Below, piece after piece: positions 10,508-20,266 of a stretch of DNA of 64,000 nucleotides. The notes below the pieces were generated by a model. It did no database searches. It was not told the origin of the DNA and worked only from the letters and a program-made list of their open reading frames with translations. The DNA is taken from positions 124,001-188,000 of the forward strand of contig NZHC01000076.1 in assembly GCA_002689655.1 (NCBI GenBank). The letters run 5' to 3'. The translations under genes were made by a program, and so were the position numbers. Source of the DNA: Rhodopirellula sp. GTDB taxonomy: Bacteria > Planctomycetota > Planctomycetia > Pirellulales > Pirellulaceae. How positions within the stretch are numbered: the first letter of the stretch is position 1; the number at the start of each line of letters is the position of its first letter.

Positions 10508-11026
10508 TCAGCGAACAAAAATGCCCTCGGCGTCAACTTGCACCGTATTGACTGGCTCAAGAAAGGTGGCTGATCCCCGAACGACCACAACGTCCCCCTT
10601 AGCTATGCCAAGCAGTTTCCGGGCGTCCACGGTCATGACCTCACCAGAATCGTCCAAAATACGCACCACCGCTTTGGGGGCATTTTTTAACTTGCGTTTG
10701 CAAAATGGGCAGTTGTCTGCATGGTCAGGATCACCCTCCGCATGGTCACCTTCGGGTAGTTGTGAAATCAAAAAGGATGCGACACCGTCCTGAAATGGCT
10801 CAACGTCCCCTGCGTCGATGCGTCCAGTGATGGCAACCAATGTAGGTTCAGTGACCGATTCCTTGACTTCTGTGGGTGTCTGCGGGTCCGAAGGCTCCGT
10901 TGCCAAGATGTACTTTCCACCCCCCGCAGGTAGCTTCCCGGAGCTTGTGACCAATTCTTTAGTACCACAGCCTGCGGCAAAGATACCAGCGAATACGATC
11001 AGCCAAATAAACTTGGTAATGGACAT
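10508..11026 (-). CDS. Lipoprotein with CPFCKRK motif, hypothetical
   Basis: Lipobox-like FAGIFAAGCG; internal HADNCPFCKRKLKNAPKAVVRILDDSGEV; adjacent to the His-rich lipoprotein. Confidence 0.7.
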   Translation of the reverse strand: MSITKFIWLIVFAGIFAAGCGTKELVTSSGKLPAGGGKYILATEPSDPQTPTEVKESVTEPTLVAITGRIDAGDVEPFQDGVASFLISQLPEGDHAEGDPDHADNCPFCKRKLKNAPKAVVRILDDSGEVMTVDARKLLGIAKGDVVVVRGSATFLEPVNTVQVDAEGIFVR

Positions 11027-11032
11027 GTCTCG

Positions 11033-11668
11033 CTATTCCTTCGAGATATTTGCCTGTGCCTTCAGTGTGCTGATCGCATTTTCGATCTGCTCGGAGACAT
11101 CAGAGTAATCTTTTCCTTTTTCTGCGTTGTGCATTTTGTCGTCAACAGCACCATAAGATGCAAAGAGTTGCTCGATCGCCTCACGCAGCTTCTTTTTGGT
11201 ATCGTCGTCCATGTCGGATTTCTCAACCAGCGTTTCCGTATTTCCCAACAGATGGCCAACGTCATGGAGTGGTCCATGTGCATCGTCCGGCTTACCAGCA
11301 GCGAAGGCCTCGGCGATCGCTTTTTTTGTGGCAAGCAACTCAGTTACCGCCTCGTCATAGGTTTCCGGATCGTTATGCTCCTCATGATCGCTACCGGTCG
11401 GGGGCAATGATGGATCCGAACTCGCACCGTGATCATGGCCGCTATGGTCACCGTGATCATGGCCGCTATGGTCACCGTGATCATGGCCGCTATGGTCACC
11501 GTGATCGTGGTCACCGTGATCGTGGTCACCGTGATCGTGGTCACCCTCGTCTTGGTGCGATGCGTCAGCTTGGCCGACGGTGGAACTCCCCGAATCTTCA
11601 CAGCCGATTGTGGCAATCAGAAGCACGAGAAGCACAGCGAGTAATGGGAACTCAATAAAACGACGCAT
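11033..11668 (-). CDS. Histidine/aspartate-rich repeat lipoprotein, putative metal-binding
   Basis: Lipobox-like LLIATIGCED; repeats DHDHGDHDHGDHSGHDHGDHSGHDHGDHSGHDHG; helical C-terminus. Confidence 0.8.
   Translation of the reverse strand: MRRFIEFPLLAVLLVLLIATIGCEDSGSSTVGQADASHQDEGDHDHGDHDHGDHDHGDHSGHDHGDHSGHDHGDHSGHDHGASSDPSLPPTGSDHEEHNDPETYDEAVTELLATKKAIAEAFAAGKPDDAHGPLHDVGHLLGNTETLVEKSDMDDDTKKKLREAIEQLFASYGAVDDKMHNAEKGKDYSDVSEQIENAISTLKAQANISKE
11425..11541. repeat. In-frame tandem repeats: 3 x 24 bp (CACCGTGATCATGGCCGCTATGGT) then 3 x 15 bp (CACCGTGATCGTGGT)
   Basis: Read directly; units at 11425, 11449, 11473 (24 bp) and 11497, 11512, 11527 (15 bp). Confidence 0.95.
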
Positions 11669-11736
11669 ACCGGTACCATCAAATGTAGGAGAATAAGGTC
11701 AAAACACAGGTGGATCGTATACGACGATACCCCAAA

Positions 11737-11751
11737 TGCATATGAGTTGCA
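11737..11751. promoter_or_regulatory. Palindromic box 1, TGCAT-ATGAG-TTGCA
   Basis: TGCAN-N5-TTGCA geometry, 69 bp upstream of the His-rich lipoprotein start. Confidence 0.6.
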
Positions 11752-11907
11752 ATTACGGTTTTCGCGCAAACGTCTGGCCTGTCACAGTGCTCATATCGTT
11801 CTTGATAAACCCAAGTGGGCATACTTTTTGAACGTGAATTCTATCGAGCCGCCTCCCAATCGTGCAGCTAACAGACGTCTACTCATGAAATAATTATTGA
11901 TTTCACA

Positions 11908-11922
11908 TGCAACTGCATTGCA
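11908..11922. promoter_or_regulatory. Palindromic box 2, TGCAA-CTGCA-TTGCA
   Basis: Perfect 5-bp inverted-repeat arms with N5 spacer. Confidence 0.6.
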
Positions 11923-11957
11923 CTAAGCCTTGACGACTCGCTGCCGCCACGCTTAAA

Positions 11958-11972
11958 TGCACAAGAGTTGCA
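11958..11972. promoter_or_regulatory. Palindromic box 3, TGCAC-AAGAG-TTGCA
   Basis: Same geometry, exactly 50 bp from box 2. Confidence 0.6.
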
Positions 11973-12027
11973 TGTGCGCACAACAGACATCGGAGATTGG
12001 TCTTGCAATTACCTCACTGTTTTCAAG

Positions 12028-12635
12028 TTATGTACAATCACAATCAGCAGAGATTTCTGGTTGTCTTGCTTGCTCTTTTAGCACCGACAGCGGTAGTTGC
12101 TGAGGAACCGCATTCAGCCACCGTGGTCGCACTGGATCACCACACCGGCGACCTGTTGCGAGCCTGCTTCCCAGCTGTTGAATTTCAGGTTCTTGTGCGA
12201 CGTGAAGATGAACCAAATTCAGTTGTAAACAGACGCGCCTGGTCGACGCGAGACGCAGATGTTCTAGTGTACAGATCCGATCAAATTTCGATCCGGTCCC
12301 AACTGTTCCGAGAACGACTGATGACGCAAGGTATTCGAGTCGTTGACCTCAACGCACACATTTCGGTCAACCGCGCTCTTCAGTTTCGGCTCGATACTGT
12401 TGGTCCTAATCTCTGGCGGTTGGATTCAGAACAATTGATAGCAATGCATCCCCCAGCAACATCTCAGCGAGTCGACAAGTCTGCTACATGTCAGACAATT
12501 TCTGTACTCCAAAACCACGATCCATGCTTTCAGGATGATGAGCTGCAAAGCGTTCGTTGCCAGCCATTAGGTGTCGGAACCGAATCCCAACAAGGAGTAG
12601 TGGCAAACGTGTGCAGGGGTCAAGGCAATGAATAA
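12028..12635 (+). CDS. Secreted hypothetical protein, possibly a divergent metal-binding protein
   Basis: Signal peptide FLVVLLALLAPTAVVAEEPH; ALDHHTGDLLRACFPAVEF; stop overlaps the MerC-like start (aATGAATAA). ORF track start is a TTG at 11997. Confidence 0.5.
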
Positions 12636-13188
12636 ATCAAGTGTTTGGACCGACTCGATAGGGGTGGTTGCATCGATTGCCTGCGCGATTCACTGCGCGG
12701 CGATGCCTTTTGTCGTCGGTTTCCTGCCATCGATGGGCTTAAGTTTTTTGGCTGACGAGTCGTTCCACAAAATCATGGTTGGAGTCTGCTCATTGATAGC
12801 CGCTAGCGCTTTCATTCCCGGACTCCGACTCCATGGCCGACTGCTACCCTTTATCGTGGCGACTGCTGGCTTGGGGATGATTTCAATCGCAGCATTTGGG
12901 TTGGAAGGTGAATGCTGCACGAGTTGCGAATTGACAACACCACTTGCTTCCACCGAGGTGCAAGTTGGTGCAGAAGCATGTTGCGAACATTGTGTCGCAG
13001 AATCCGGACAGCCAATCACTGCGAATGAACAATCCGAAACTGCGAATGAACAACCCAAACTCGCTGCCACGCCAATTCTAAGCTCATTCTTTCCATGGAT
13101 TACACCATTGGGCGGCCTGTTACTCGTAACAGCACACCTGACCAACCGACGGCTTTCCTGCATTTGCGGATGCTGCACGAGCGAATGA
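12628..13188 (+). CDS. MerC-domain-like membrane protein
   Basis: DSIGVVASIACAIHCAAMPFVVGFLP (CxxHC in first helix), several TM segments, Cys-rich tail CICGCC. Confidence 0.75.
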   Translation: MNKSSVWTDSIGVVASIACAIHCAAMPFVVGFLPSMGLSFLADESFHKIMVGVCSLIAASAFIPGLRLHGRLLPFIVATAGLGMISIAAFGLEGECCTSCELTTPLASTEVQVGAEACCEHCVAESGQPITANEQSETANEQPKLAATPILSSFFPWITPLGGLLLVTAHLTNRRLSCICGCCTSE

Positions 13189-14064
13189 CTTACCGGATCT
13201 CTGAGCTAAGTTCAAATGGAAATACGGGCACTATTCTGGTTGGACAGATAGCTCTGAATTTGAGTGGCAAGCACACTGCCTGCAAGGCAATGGGCGGGGT
13301 AACAGCAACACGTGCCGACGGATCAGGACGATGAAGACTGTAGTCCTATGCCGGAAACGTGGCAGGCCTGGGCGGAAACATGGAACACAGACGACTTGCG
13401 GAAACGACGTCCCGTTCGTAAGCCGCGATTCCTCATCTAGGGGGCGTGATATTCTGCGTCCAACAAAATCATTTGCTTGAGCTCCGTTTCGAAGAGATCA
13501 AAGCACTTTCATTTAAAAATTCAGCGATGCTCAATCCTGAATCACCTATCATCAATCGATGGCAGACAAGCTGGCTAAGGATCGCCCCACAATTCCGTAT
13601 CTCAACCAGTTTGTATTTCCAAGTCTTAATGGTCTAGATTCGACTGCTTCGTGCGAAATGAGCGTCATCTAACATCGTACTGCGGAAGATCGATGTCAGA
13701 TCGCATATCGATGGAATCACGAACAAAGCCGTTTTGTTCGTGAAGAATTTTATCGCAACTCGGCATCTGAGCGCGGTTTGTGTTCCTGTTCTTGCAAGCA
13801 TTCTGACTCGATGTAGAACATCGGTAATACGCGGATCATTGTGTGTTACACGACTTGAAATGCAGAGCATGCGGTTCGCATTACACAAGCATTCTTCAGC
13901 GTATTGGTCGCTGATTCTCCCCACACGATTGCAGCAACACTGTTTGGACGGGCCCGTTACATCGGTTACAGGACGAGTGGGGCTTTTTGCCCCGCTGGGG
14001 CAAACGGCGGCGCGGTGCGTATGGCTGATCGTTGAAAACATCCGTGTTTCGGCAATTTGTTTCA

Positions 14065-14080
14065 TTGGCACGCGTTGTGC
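14065..14080 (+). promoter_or_regulatory. Sigma-54 (-24/-12) promoter-like element TTGGCACGCGTTGTGC
   Basis: TTGGCACG at -24 and TGC at -12 with exact GG-to-GC spacing; one mismatch to TTGGCACG-N4-TTGC. Confidence 0.45.
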
Positions 14081-14152
14081 GTTAACCACCGAGCACGTGA
14101 GTAACGCAATGTGCGTCACTCTCTTTTCAATGTCTTCAGTCGGGAGAAGCTC

Positions 14153-14353
14153 GTGTCCAGAAAATCTAAATCTTTTGAACGTGAGTCATCAGATCCGACC
14201 CCGGACGAGATTCGCGAGCGATCCGCTGAGGTTCGCAGAGGCTGGAGCAAGCGCGTTGCAGCGAGACGGCAAGCCTGGGCGGAGCCAACTTGGTCTCCGC
14301 CCCTGGTGATGACTGTCGAGTTAATACGCGAGATGAATGCTCGACAGGACTGA
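14153..14353 (+). CDS. Small charged hypothetical protein
   Basis: GTG start preceded by GGGAGAAG; SRKSKSFERESSDPTPDEIRERSAEVRRGWSKRVAARRQAWAEP. Confidence 0.4.
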   Translation: MSRKSKSFERESSDPTPDEIRERSAEVRRGWSKRVAARRQAWAEPTWSPPLVMTVELIREMNARQD

Positions 14354-14444
14354 GTGCCGGCACACTCGTAAAAGTTTTGTAGAGCAAGCGTCCAACCATC
14401 GCAATCTCCCCGAAGACAAGAAGTGAACTTGGAGGATAACCATC

Positions 14445-15995
14445 ATGAAATTCAGAAAACCAGAAGCATGGGCTTCCACGGGCCTAGCGGCATTGGCTGC
14501 TGCTGGTCTGCTTTCCGGAGCGGCGTGGGTCAATGCTGATCAATCTCAAAAAACTCCTTTGGCGAGTTTAACTCCCCAGCAGCAAGCGGCCATCGACTCG
14601 GCCCACCATCTATCGAGTGCGTTTCGCACGGTTGCAGAGGAGTTATTACCTTCGGTCGTTTCGATTGAGAATCGACCTGCGTTGGCGTCAAAGTGGAATT
14701 CTCAAGCAAAACCCCAACCATCTCAAGATGGCATGAGGGGCGAGAATCCATTTCGCGGCACACCGTTCGAGGACATGTTCCGTGGAATGGAACGTGGAGG
14801 CCCCAACATGAATCCGGGACGTTCGGCTCCTGCTCCGCAGGGTGGGATTGGATCAGGTGTCATCATCGACGCATCGGGTGTAATTCTTACCAACAACCAT
14901 GTTGTAGCTGGCGGTGGCGAGGTGACGGTGCGGACTCATGATGGTCGTGAATTCGTAGCGACCAATGTGTGGACTGACCCCAAGACCGACCTAGCCGTCG
15001 TCAAGGTCGATGCGAAGGATCTGTCCGCTGCCACCCTTGGTGACAGTGACCGCGTCTCCATCGGAGACTGGGTGATGGCACTGGGTCAGCCTTTTGGTTT
15101 GGAAAGCACAGTGACCGCTGGCATCATCAGTGCCAAGCATCGAGGCATTGGTATCACTGCACGGGAAAACTTTTTGCAGACAGATGCCGCGATCAATCCC
15201 GGTAACAGTGGCGGTCCCTTGGTGAACCTTCGTGGCGAAGTGGTTGGTATCAACACAGCGATCCATTCACGAAGCGGCGGCAATGAAGGAATCGGTTTTG
15301 CTGTTCCTTCAAACCTCGCCCGTTGGGTTGGTGATCAGTTGGTTGAAAGTGGCACGGTGAAGCGTGCTTATTTGGGTGTGGGCATTCAGCCTGTAACCCC
15401 GGAATTGGCGAAAGAGCTGAAGGTCAAACCGCGAGGTGGTGTTATCGTGACGGATGTTTATCCCGACACACCTGCCGCCAAAGCAGGGCTCCAATCTGGC
15501 GACGTTATTGTCCGTTTCGGCAAGAAATTAGTTTCAACGCCTCAAGCATTGCAACTCGCTGTTGAGCGTTCAACCTTCGGTGAAGAGTTGGCGATCGAGA
15601 TTGTTCGTCGTGGTAAGAACATGAAGCTTGGTTACGAAGCTGCCATGCAGCCCACTGATTTTGGTACAGGTACTACCGAGGAGCAGGAGCAACCAGGAAA
15701 GCGTATGGAAGGTCTCGGGCTGGAAATCGCACCACTGGATGCCGCCGTTGCCAAACAATTGGGTATGGAAGGTACCGAGGGTGTTGTCATCACTTCTGTG
15801 CGGGAAAAAAGTCCTGCTGCAGAGGTAGGATTGGCTCCTGGAATCGTAATCCGGGAAGTCAACCGACAAAAAGTAACGTCGGTCGCAGATTTTCAGCGGC
15901 TGATGACTGAGCATCGCAAAGATGAATCAGCAGAAGGTATCCTCCTGTTGGTCCGTAGCGAGAAGGGATCACGATTCGTTGTTGTGAATTCGTGA
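14445..15995 (+). CDS. degP: Do/DegP (HtrA) family serine protease with two PDZ domains
   Basis: TNNHVV, DLAVVKVD, GNSGGPLVN catalytic motifs; PDZ-like repeats; AAGGAGG-like SD (ggaggataaccATC ATG context). Confidence 0.93.
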   Translation: MKFRKPEAWASTGLAALAAAGLLSGAAWVNADQSQKTPLASLTPQQQAAIDSAHHLSSAFRTVAEELLPSVVSIENRPALASKWNSQAKPQPSQDGMRGENPFRGTPFEDMFRGMERGGPNMNPGRSAPAPQGGIGSGVIIDASGVILTNNHVVAGGGEVTVRTHDGREFVATNVWTDPKTDLAVVKVDAKDLSAATLGDSDRVSIGDWVMALGQPFGLESTVTAGIISAKHRGIGITARENFLQTDAAINPGNSGGPLVNLRGEVVGINTAIHSRSGGNEGIGFAVPSNLARWVGDQLVESGTVKRAYLGVGIQPVTPELAKELKVKPRGGVIVTDVYPDTPAAKAGLQSGDVIVRFGKKLVSTPQALQLAVERSTFGEELAIEIVRRGKNMKLGYEAAMQPTDFGTGTTEEQEQPGKRMEGLGLEIAPLDAAVAKQLGMEGTEGVVITSVREKSPAAEVGLAPGIVIREVNRQKVTSVADFQRLMTEHRKDESAEGILLLVRSEKGSRFVVVNS

Positions 15996-16038
15996 TAACG
16001 CTCCCGCCTCTGCCGCAAGGAGGCGACGGACCCACAAT

Positions 16039-16075
16039 GCGGTCAGCGTCGGCATTTGCAACCGACGCTGACCGC
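16039..16075. terminator. Perfect 14-bp stem hairpin downstream of degP
   Basis: GCGGTCAGCGTCGG-catttgcaa-CCGACGCTGACCGC; a second hairpin CGCCTC...GAGGCG at 16005-16025. No long U-tract. Confidence 0.5.
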
Positions 16076-16177
16076 TCTTCATAGAGGGCGGCTACAATAA
16101 CTAGGCTTAATGCCAATGTTCAGCACTCTGAATCCACAAAAGCCTGCCTTGCCCTCAGAATCTTGGAACACCTGTCG

Positions 16178-17674
16178 ATGCGACTTGCTGCCAAACTTGT
16201 TCTACTATTTTTAACAGGCCTGCTACTTGTCGTTGGACTGTTCGCTTACCTCACCGTTCGACAGGAACAACGAGCTCAAGCAGAACACCAACAATTTGCA
16301 TCGGAGTTGGTGCAATCGCTGCAACCAACAATCGATCAGGCAATTCAAGAAAATCGTGTTCTTGAAATCCCCACCCCTATGCTACGCTCGTCTCGTTTGC
16401 AGCAAGTCACCATGCGATGGGTCGAAGTAGCCGCAATCAATGATAGCGGCCAACAACCATCTCCCCTGAACCTGATCATTGCGGAGCAGAAGACCACTGT
16501 TCTCAGCATGCCAGATCAATCAGGTAACCAAGTCGTTTACACCTATGTCCCCTTCACCAGCAGGGGACCAGATGGAATTAAAGCAGGCAAGATTGAAGTT
16601 GCGGTTCCTGATGACGGCATGAACCCCAAATTCCAGCACTCACTGCTGGCTTCGCTGATTGCGCTCACCGGAGTTGCTTCACTGTCAGGCTTTGTGATTC
16701 TGGTGGGTGGTATCCGCATGGTGGGTAAACCTCTCAACCAACTCATTGACAAGGTAAGGCGTGTTGGTGAGGGTGATTTTACCGGCCCCGTCCAAATTGA
16801 ATCAGCTGACGAACTTGGACGCCTGGGCACCGCCTTGAATGATATGTGTGGACAACTCACGAAACAACATGACGAACTTGAGATGGCCACCCATGAAAAA
16901 ATCAAAACCGTTGAACAACTGCGGCATGCAGAACGATTAACAACGGTTGGCAGAATGGCCGCTGGCCTTGCACACGAAATCGGTACTCCGCTGAATGTGG
17001 TCACCGGTAGAGCTGAATTACTGGCGAGTGGCAAATTGGATCTGGAAGCGACACGCGTGAGCGCACAGGCAATTCAATCGGAGGCACAAAGAATTACAAG
17101 AATTGTCCGTGAGCTACTGGACTTCGCGCGACAAAACACGCCCCAAAGATCCTGCCAAAATCTCAACGAACTGATCACCACCACCCGTGAACTGATGGAG
17201 ACCGTCGCAACGAAACATCACACAAATCTCCACTTATCGTTACCTGAAGCCCAATCCACTGCCAACATCGATGCAGGTCAAATCCAACAAGTGCTCACTA
17301 ATTTGATCATCAATGCCATCCAATCAGCTGGAAATGACGGGAATGTGACGATTACCCTGACTGACACCGAGCGAAAACATCCCGGAAACAAGGCCGACAC
17401 AAACAACATCTACCGTACAGTCATCATTGCCGATGATGGCGTTGGGATATCAGCGGAAGATCGAGAACACATCTTTGAACCTTTTTTCACGACCAAGGAT
17501 GTGGGGGAAGGAACAGGCCTTGGATTATCGATTTCACATGGCATCATTCAAGAACATGGTGGCTGGATTGAAGTGAAAAGCTCTGAGGGGCAGGGCAGTG
17601 AATTCTCGATCTATCTGCCCACCACACCCAACGCCAGTTCAAAAGACAGCAATGATTACGCGGAGACAACCTGA
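16178..17674 (+). CDS. HAMP-domain sensor histidine kinase
   Basis: Two TM segments, [17 protein letters not shown]-box, N-box [11 protein letters not shown]-box [19 protein letters not shown] at 16163 is the ORF-track start; ATG at 16178 is likely. Confidence 0.92.
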   Translation: MRLAAKLVLLFLTGLLLVVGLFAYLTVRQEQRAQAEHQQFASELVQSLQPTIDQAIQENRVLEIPTPMLRSSRLQQVTMRWVEVAAINDSGQQPSPLNLIIAEQKTTVLSMPDQSGNQVVYTYVPFTSRGPDGIKAGKIEVAVPDDGMNPKFQHSLLASLIALTGVASLSGFVILVGGIRMVGKPLNQLIDKVRRVGEGDFTGPVQIESADELGRLGTALNDMCGQLTKQHDELEMATHEKIKTVEQLRHAERLTTVGRMAAGLAHEIGTPLNVVTGRAELLASGKLDLEATRVSAQAIQSEAQRITRIVRELLDFARQNTPQRSCQNLNELITTTRELMETVATKHHTNLHLSLPEAQSTANIDAGQIQQVLTNLIINAIQSAGNDGNVTITLTDTERKHPGNKADTNNIYRTVIIADDGVGISAEDREHIFEPFFTTKDVGEGTGLGLSISHGIIQEHGGWIEVKSSEGQGSEFSIYLPTTPNASSKDSNDYAETT

Positions 17675-19074
17675 TGAAAGGTAAGGTACTGCAAGGTAAG
17701 GTACTGCAGGGAAAGGTACTGGTCGTTGACGACGACAAAGCCATGTGCGAGCTAATCGATACCACGCTCACCATGAAGGGATACACCACCATTTGGTGTC
17801 AGAGTGCCAACAAAGCAAATGAACTGATCCGGGATGATGATTTTGATGTCGTACTGACTGACATCAGAATGCCAGGGACAACAGGTTTGCAACTCTGCCA
17901 ACAAATCACTTCAAAGCGTCCTGATATCCCTGTCATTGTGATGACAGCTTTCGGGACTCTCGATACAGCAGTGGCAACAATTCGCAGTGGTGCGTATGAC
18001 TTTCTGACCAAACCAGTTGAACTGGAACTCCTGACGCTCACGATTGCTCGTGCAGTTGAACACCGGCAGTTAAAACGGCAGATTCATCTACTTGAACAAC
18101 AAGCAAAGACAGAAAATCATTTTGGGGAAATGCTGGGTGAGAGTCTGCCCATGCAACATTTGTACGATCAAATGAAACGAGTCAGCACCTCAGATGCCTC
18201 TGTGCTCATCACAGGAGAAAGTGGCACTGGAAAAGAATTGGTTGCAAGATCCATTCACAAACTCAGTAATCGTGCTGCAAGCCCGTTCGTCGCTGTGAAC
18301 TGCGCCGCTCTCTCGGAAACACTTTTAGAGAGTGAACTATTCGGCCATGTGCGTGGTGCTTTCACCGACGCCCGCAATGAGCGAAAAGGCTTGTTCATGG
18401 AAGCAGAGGGTGGCACTTTGTTACTAGATGAAATGGGCGATATGCCGATGTCAATGCAAGTTAAGTTGCTGCGAGCACTGGAAGAAAACCGCATCAGAGC
18501 TGTGGGGAGTGACCAAGAGAGTCAATTCGATGTACGCGTTCTGGCAGCCACACACCGTGACCTTGAAACAGCTGTCGACGAAGGGCGATTCCGACAAGAT
18601 CTATACTACCGCATCAATGTTATTCAACTGCATCTTCCACCACTTCGCTCGCGCGGTGTTGATATCCTCGCCATCGCTTCGCATTACATCGATCAATTCG
18701 CAACGAGTTCCGGTAAGAAGGTAAGCGGCATGAGCGAAACTGCCGCAGAGAAACTTTTGGGTTACTCATGGCCGGGTAATGTCCGCGAATTGAGGAATGT
18801 CATGGAAAGGGCATTAGCACTTACTCGGTATAACTCAGTAACTATCGAAGACCTTCCAGACAAAATCCGTGATTATCGAGGAGGCACTGTTTTCATCGGT
18901 GGCGATGATCCGACTGAACTAGTGCCGCTTGAAGAGATTGAAAAGCGATATATCGAACACGTATTGCAGGCCGTCGATCAAAACCGAACGCAGGCAGCAC
19001 GAATCCTTGGGCTCGACCGTAAGACGCTGTATCGTAAACTCAAGCCCAAGCCGAATGCTGGAGAAGATACATGA
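17674..19074 (+). CDS. Sigma-54-dependent response regulator, NtrC/AtoC family
   Basis: VLVVDDDKAM receiver, GESGTGKE Walker A, ESELFGHVRGAFTDA GAFTGA-like loop, C-terminal Fis-type HTH TQAARILGLDRKTLYRKL; TGATGA overlap with the kinase gene. Confidence 0.95.
   Translation: MKGKVLQGKVLQGKVLVVDDDKAMCELIDTTLTMKGYTTIWCQSANKANELIRDDDFDVVLTDIRMPGTTGLQLCQQITSKRPDIPVIVMTAFGTLDTAVATIRSGAYDFLTKPVELELLTLTIARAVEHRQLKRQIHLLEQQAKTENHFGEMLGESLPMQHLYDQMKRVSTSDASVLITGESGTGKELVARSIHKLSNRAASPFVAVNCAALSETLLESELFGHVRGAFTDARNERKGLFMEAEGGTLLLDEMGDMPMSMQVKLLRALEENRIRAVGSDQESQFDVRVLAATHRDLETAVDEGRFRQDLYYRINVIQLHLPPLRSRGVDILAIASHYIDQFATSSGKKVSGMSETAAEKLLGYSWPGNVRELRNVMERALALTRYNSVTIEDLPDKIRDYRGGTVFIGGDDPTELVPLEEIEKRYIEHVLQAVDQNRTQAARILGLDRKTLYRKLKPKPNAGEDT
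17680..17724 (+). repeat. 3 x 15-bp in-frame tandem repeat (GGTAAGGTACTGCAA) at the 5' end of the response regulator
   Basis: Encodes [17 protein letters not shown]; units start at 17680, 17695, 17710. Confidence 0.9.
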
Positions 19075-19236
19075 TTTTCCCCGATCGTATAATTGGTCAT
19101 TTCAACGCATTTTGGGCAACGACTGTCGAAAATCACCGTTGAAAACGGCCTAAATGAAAAAAAAGCGGTTCCCACTGGACGGTATCCTAAACTTTCAAAG
19201 TTAAGGACAGCTGATCTGATCTCCGGGATACCTAAT

Positions 19237-20208
19237 ATGCCATCGACATTGCTCTCCCCTCTGGGGCAAAAAACTCTCTCCAAAACGACCATGCAATTTC
19301 GAGATGATGTGCTGAGGGGTTTGAATTCGCCGACGAAGGCCATCCCGTCCAAATACTTTTATGACCAGCGGGGATCTCTCCTGTTTGATCAGATTTGTGA
19401 ATTGGAGGAATATTATCCGACGCGGACGGAGACCAGCATCATGAAGCATTCGGCAAGGATGATCGCTGCATGCATTGGCACCCATTCCCGACTGGTCGAA
19501 TATGGTAGTGGAAGCAGTCTGAAAACACGTATCCTGCTCGACCAACTCACCGAGCTTGACTCGTACCTGCCGATCGATATTTCGCGAGAACATCTCCATG
19601 CAACAGCCAACGACTTATCAGTCGAGTACCCAAATCACGTGATCCAACCCATCGTTGGTGATTTCACAAAACCGATCAACCTGCCAAAAACTTCTTCACC
19701 GCAAACCAAAACATGTATCTACTTCCCAGGGTCTACGATTGGCAATTTCACGCATGATGAGGCGAGCGAACTACTGCACTCGATGAGAACCACCGCCGGT
19801 GAACGAGGAAGCTTGCTAATTGGTTTCGACCTGCACAAAGACAAATGCATTCTGGAAGCAGCCTACAACGATCGTGAGGGAGTCACGGCAAGGTTCAATC
19901 TAAATGTGCTTTCTCGAATTAACAGAGAGTTGGATGCCGATATCGTAGTAGAAAATTTTGAGCACAACGCTATCTTCAATGAACAGGCAGGACGAATTGA
20001 GATGAGATTACGCAGCCTCTGCAACCAATCCATCCGAATCGATGACCACTTCTTTCACATCAATGAAGGCGATGAGGTTCTGACCGAATACTCGCACAAG
20101 TACACCGTCGAAGGTTTCACCACGATGGCAGATCAAGCCGGCTGGTCTTGCCGAGGTGTTTGGTACGATCCACAGCGGTACTTTGCTGTCATGTACCTCG
20201 AAGCATGA
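19237..20208 (+). CDS. egtD: L-histidine N(alpha)-methyltransferase, EgtD family
   Basis: PSKYFYDQRGSLLFDQICELEEYYPTRTE, VEYGSGSSLKTRILLD, YFPGSTIGNF motifs; ATG at 19237 preferred over 19093. Confidence 0.92.
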   Translation: MPSTLLSPLGQKTLSKTTMQFRDDVLRGLNSPTKAIPSKYFYDQRGSLLFDQICELEEYYPTRTETSIMKHSARMIAACIGTHSRLVEYGSGSSLKTRILLDQLTELDSYLPIDISREHLHATANDLSVEYPNHVIQPIVGDFTKPINLPKTSSPQTKTCIYFPGSTIGNFTHDEASELLHSMRTTAGERGSLLIGFDLHKDKCILEAAYNDREGVTARFNLNVLSRINRELDADIVVENFEHNAIFNEQAGRIEMRLRSLCNQSIRIDDHFFHINEGDEVLTEYSHKYTVEGFTTMADQAGWSCRGVWYDPQRYFAVMYLEA

Positions 20209-20266
20209 ACCTGTTAGACCTCAGTTGAGTGCTTCATGACCCTTAATCAAAAGTTGCTCGCCTAAT

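Noticed and set aside
11158-11658. Long antisense ORF over the His-rich gene (RDHGRYGHRDHGRYGH repeats)
   Set aside because: Exists only because the repeat unit length is a multiple of 3; the opposite strand has the lipobox and a coherent gene.
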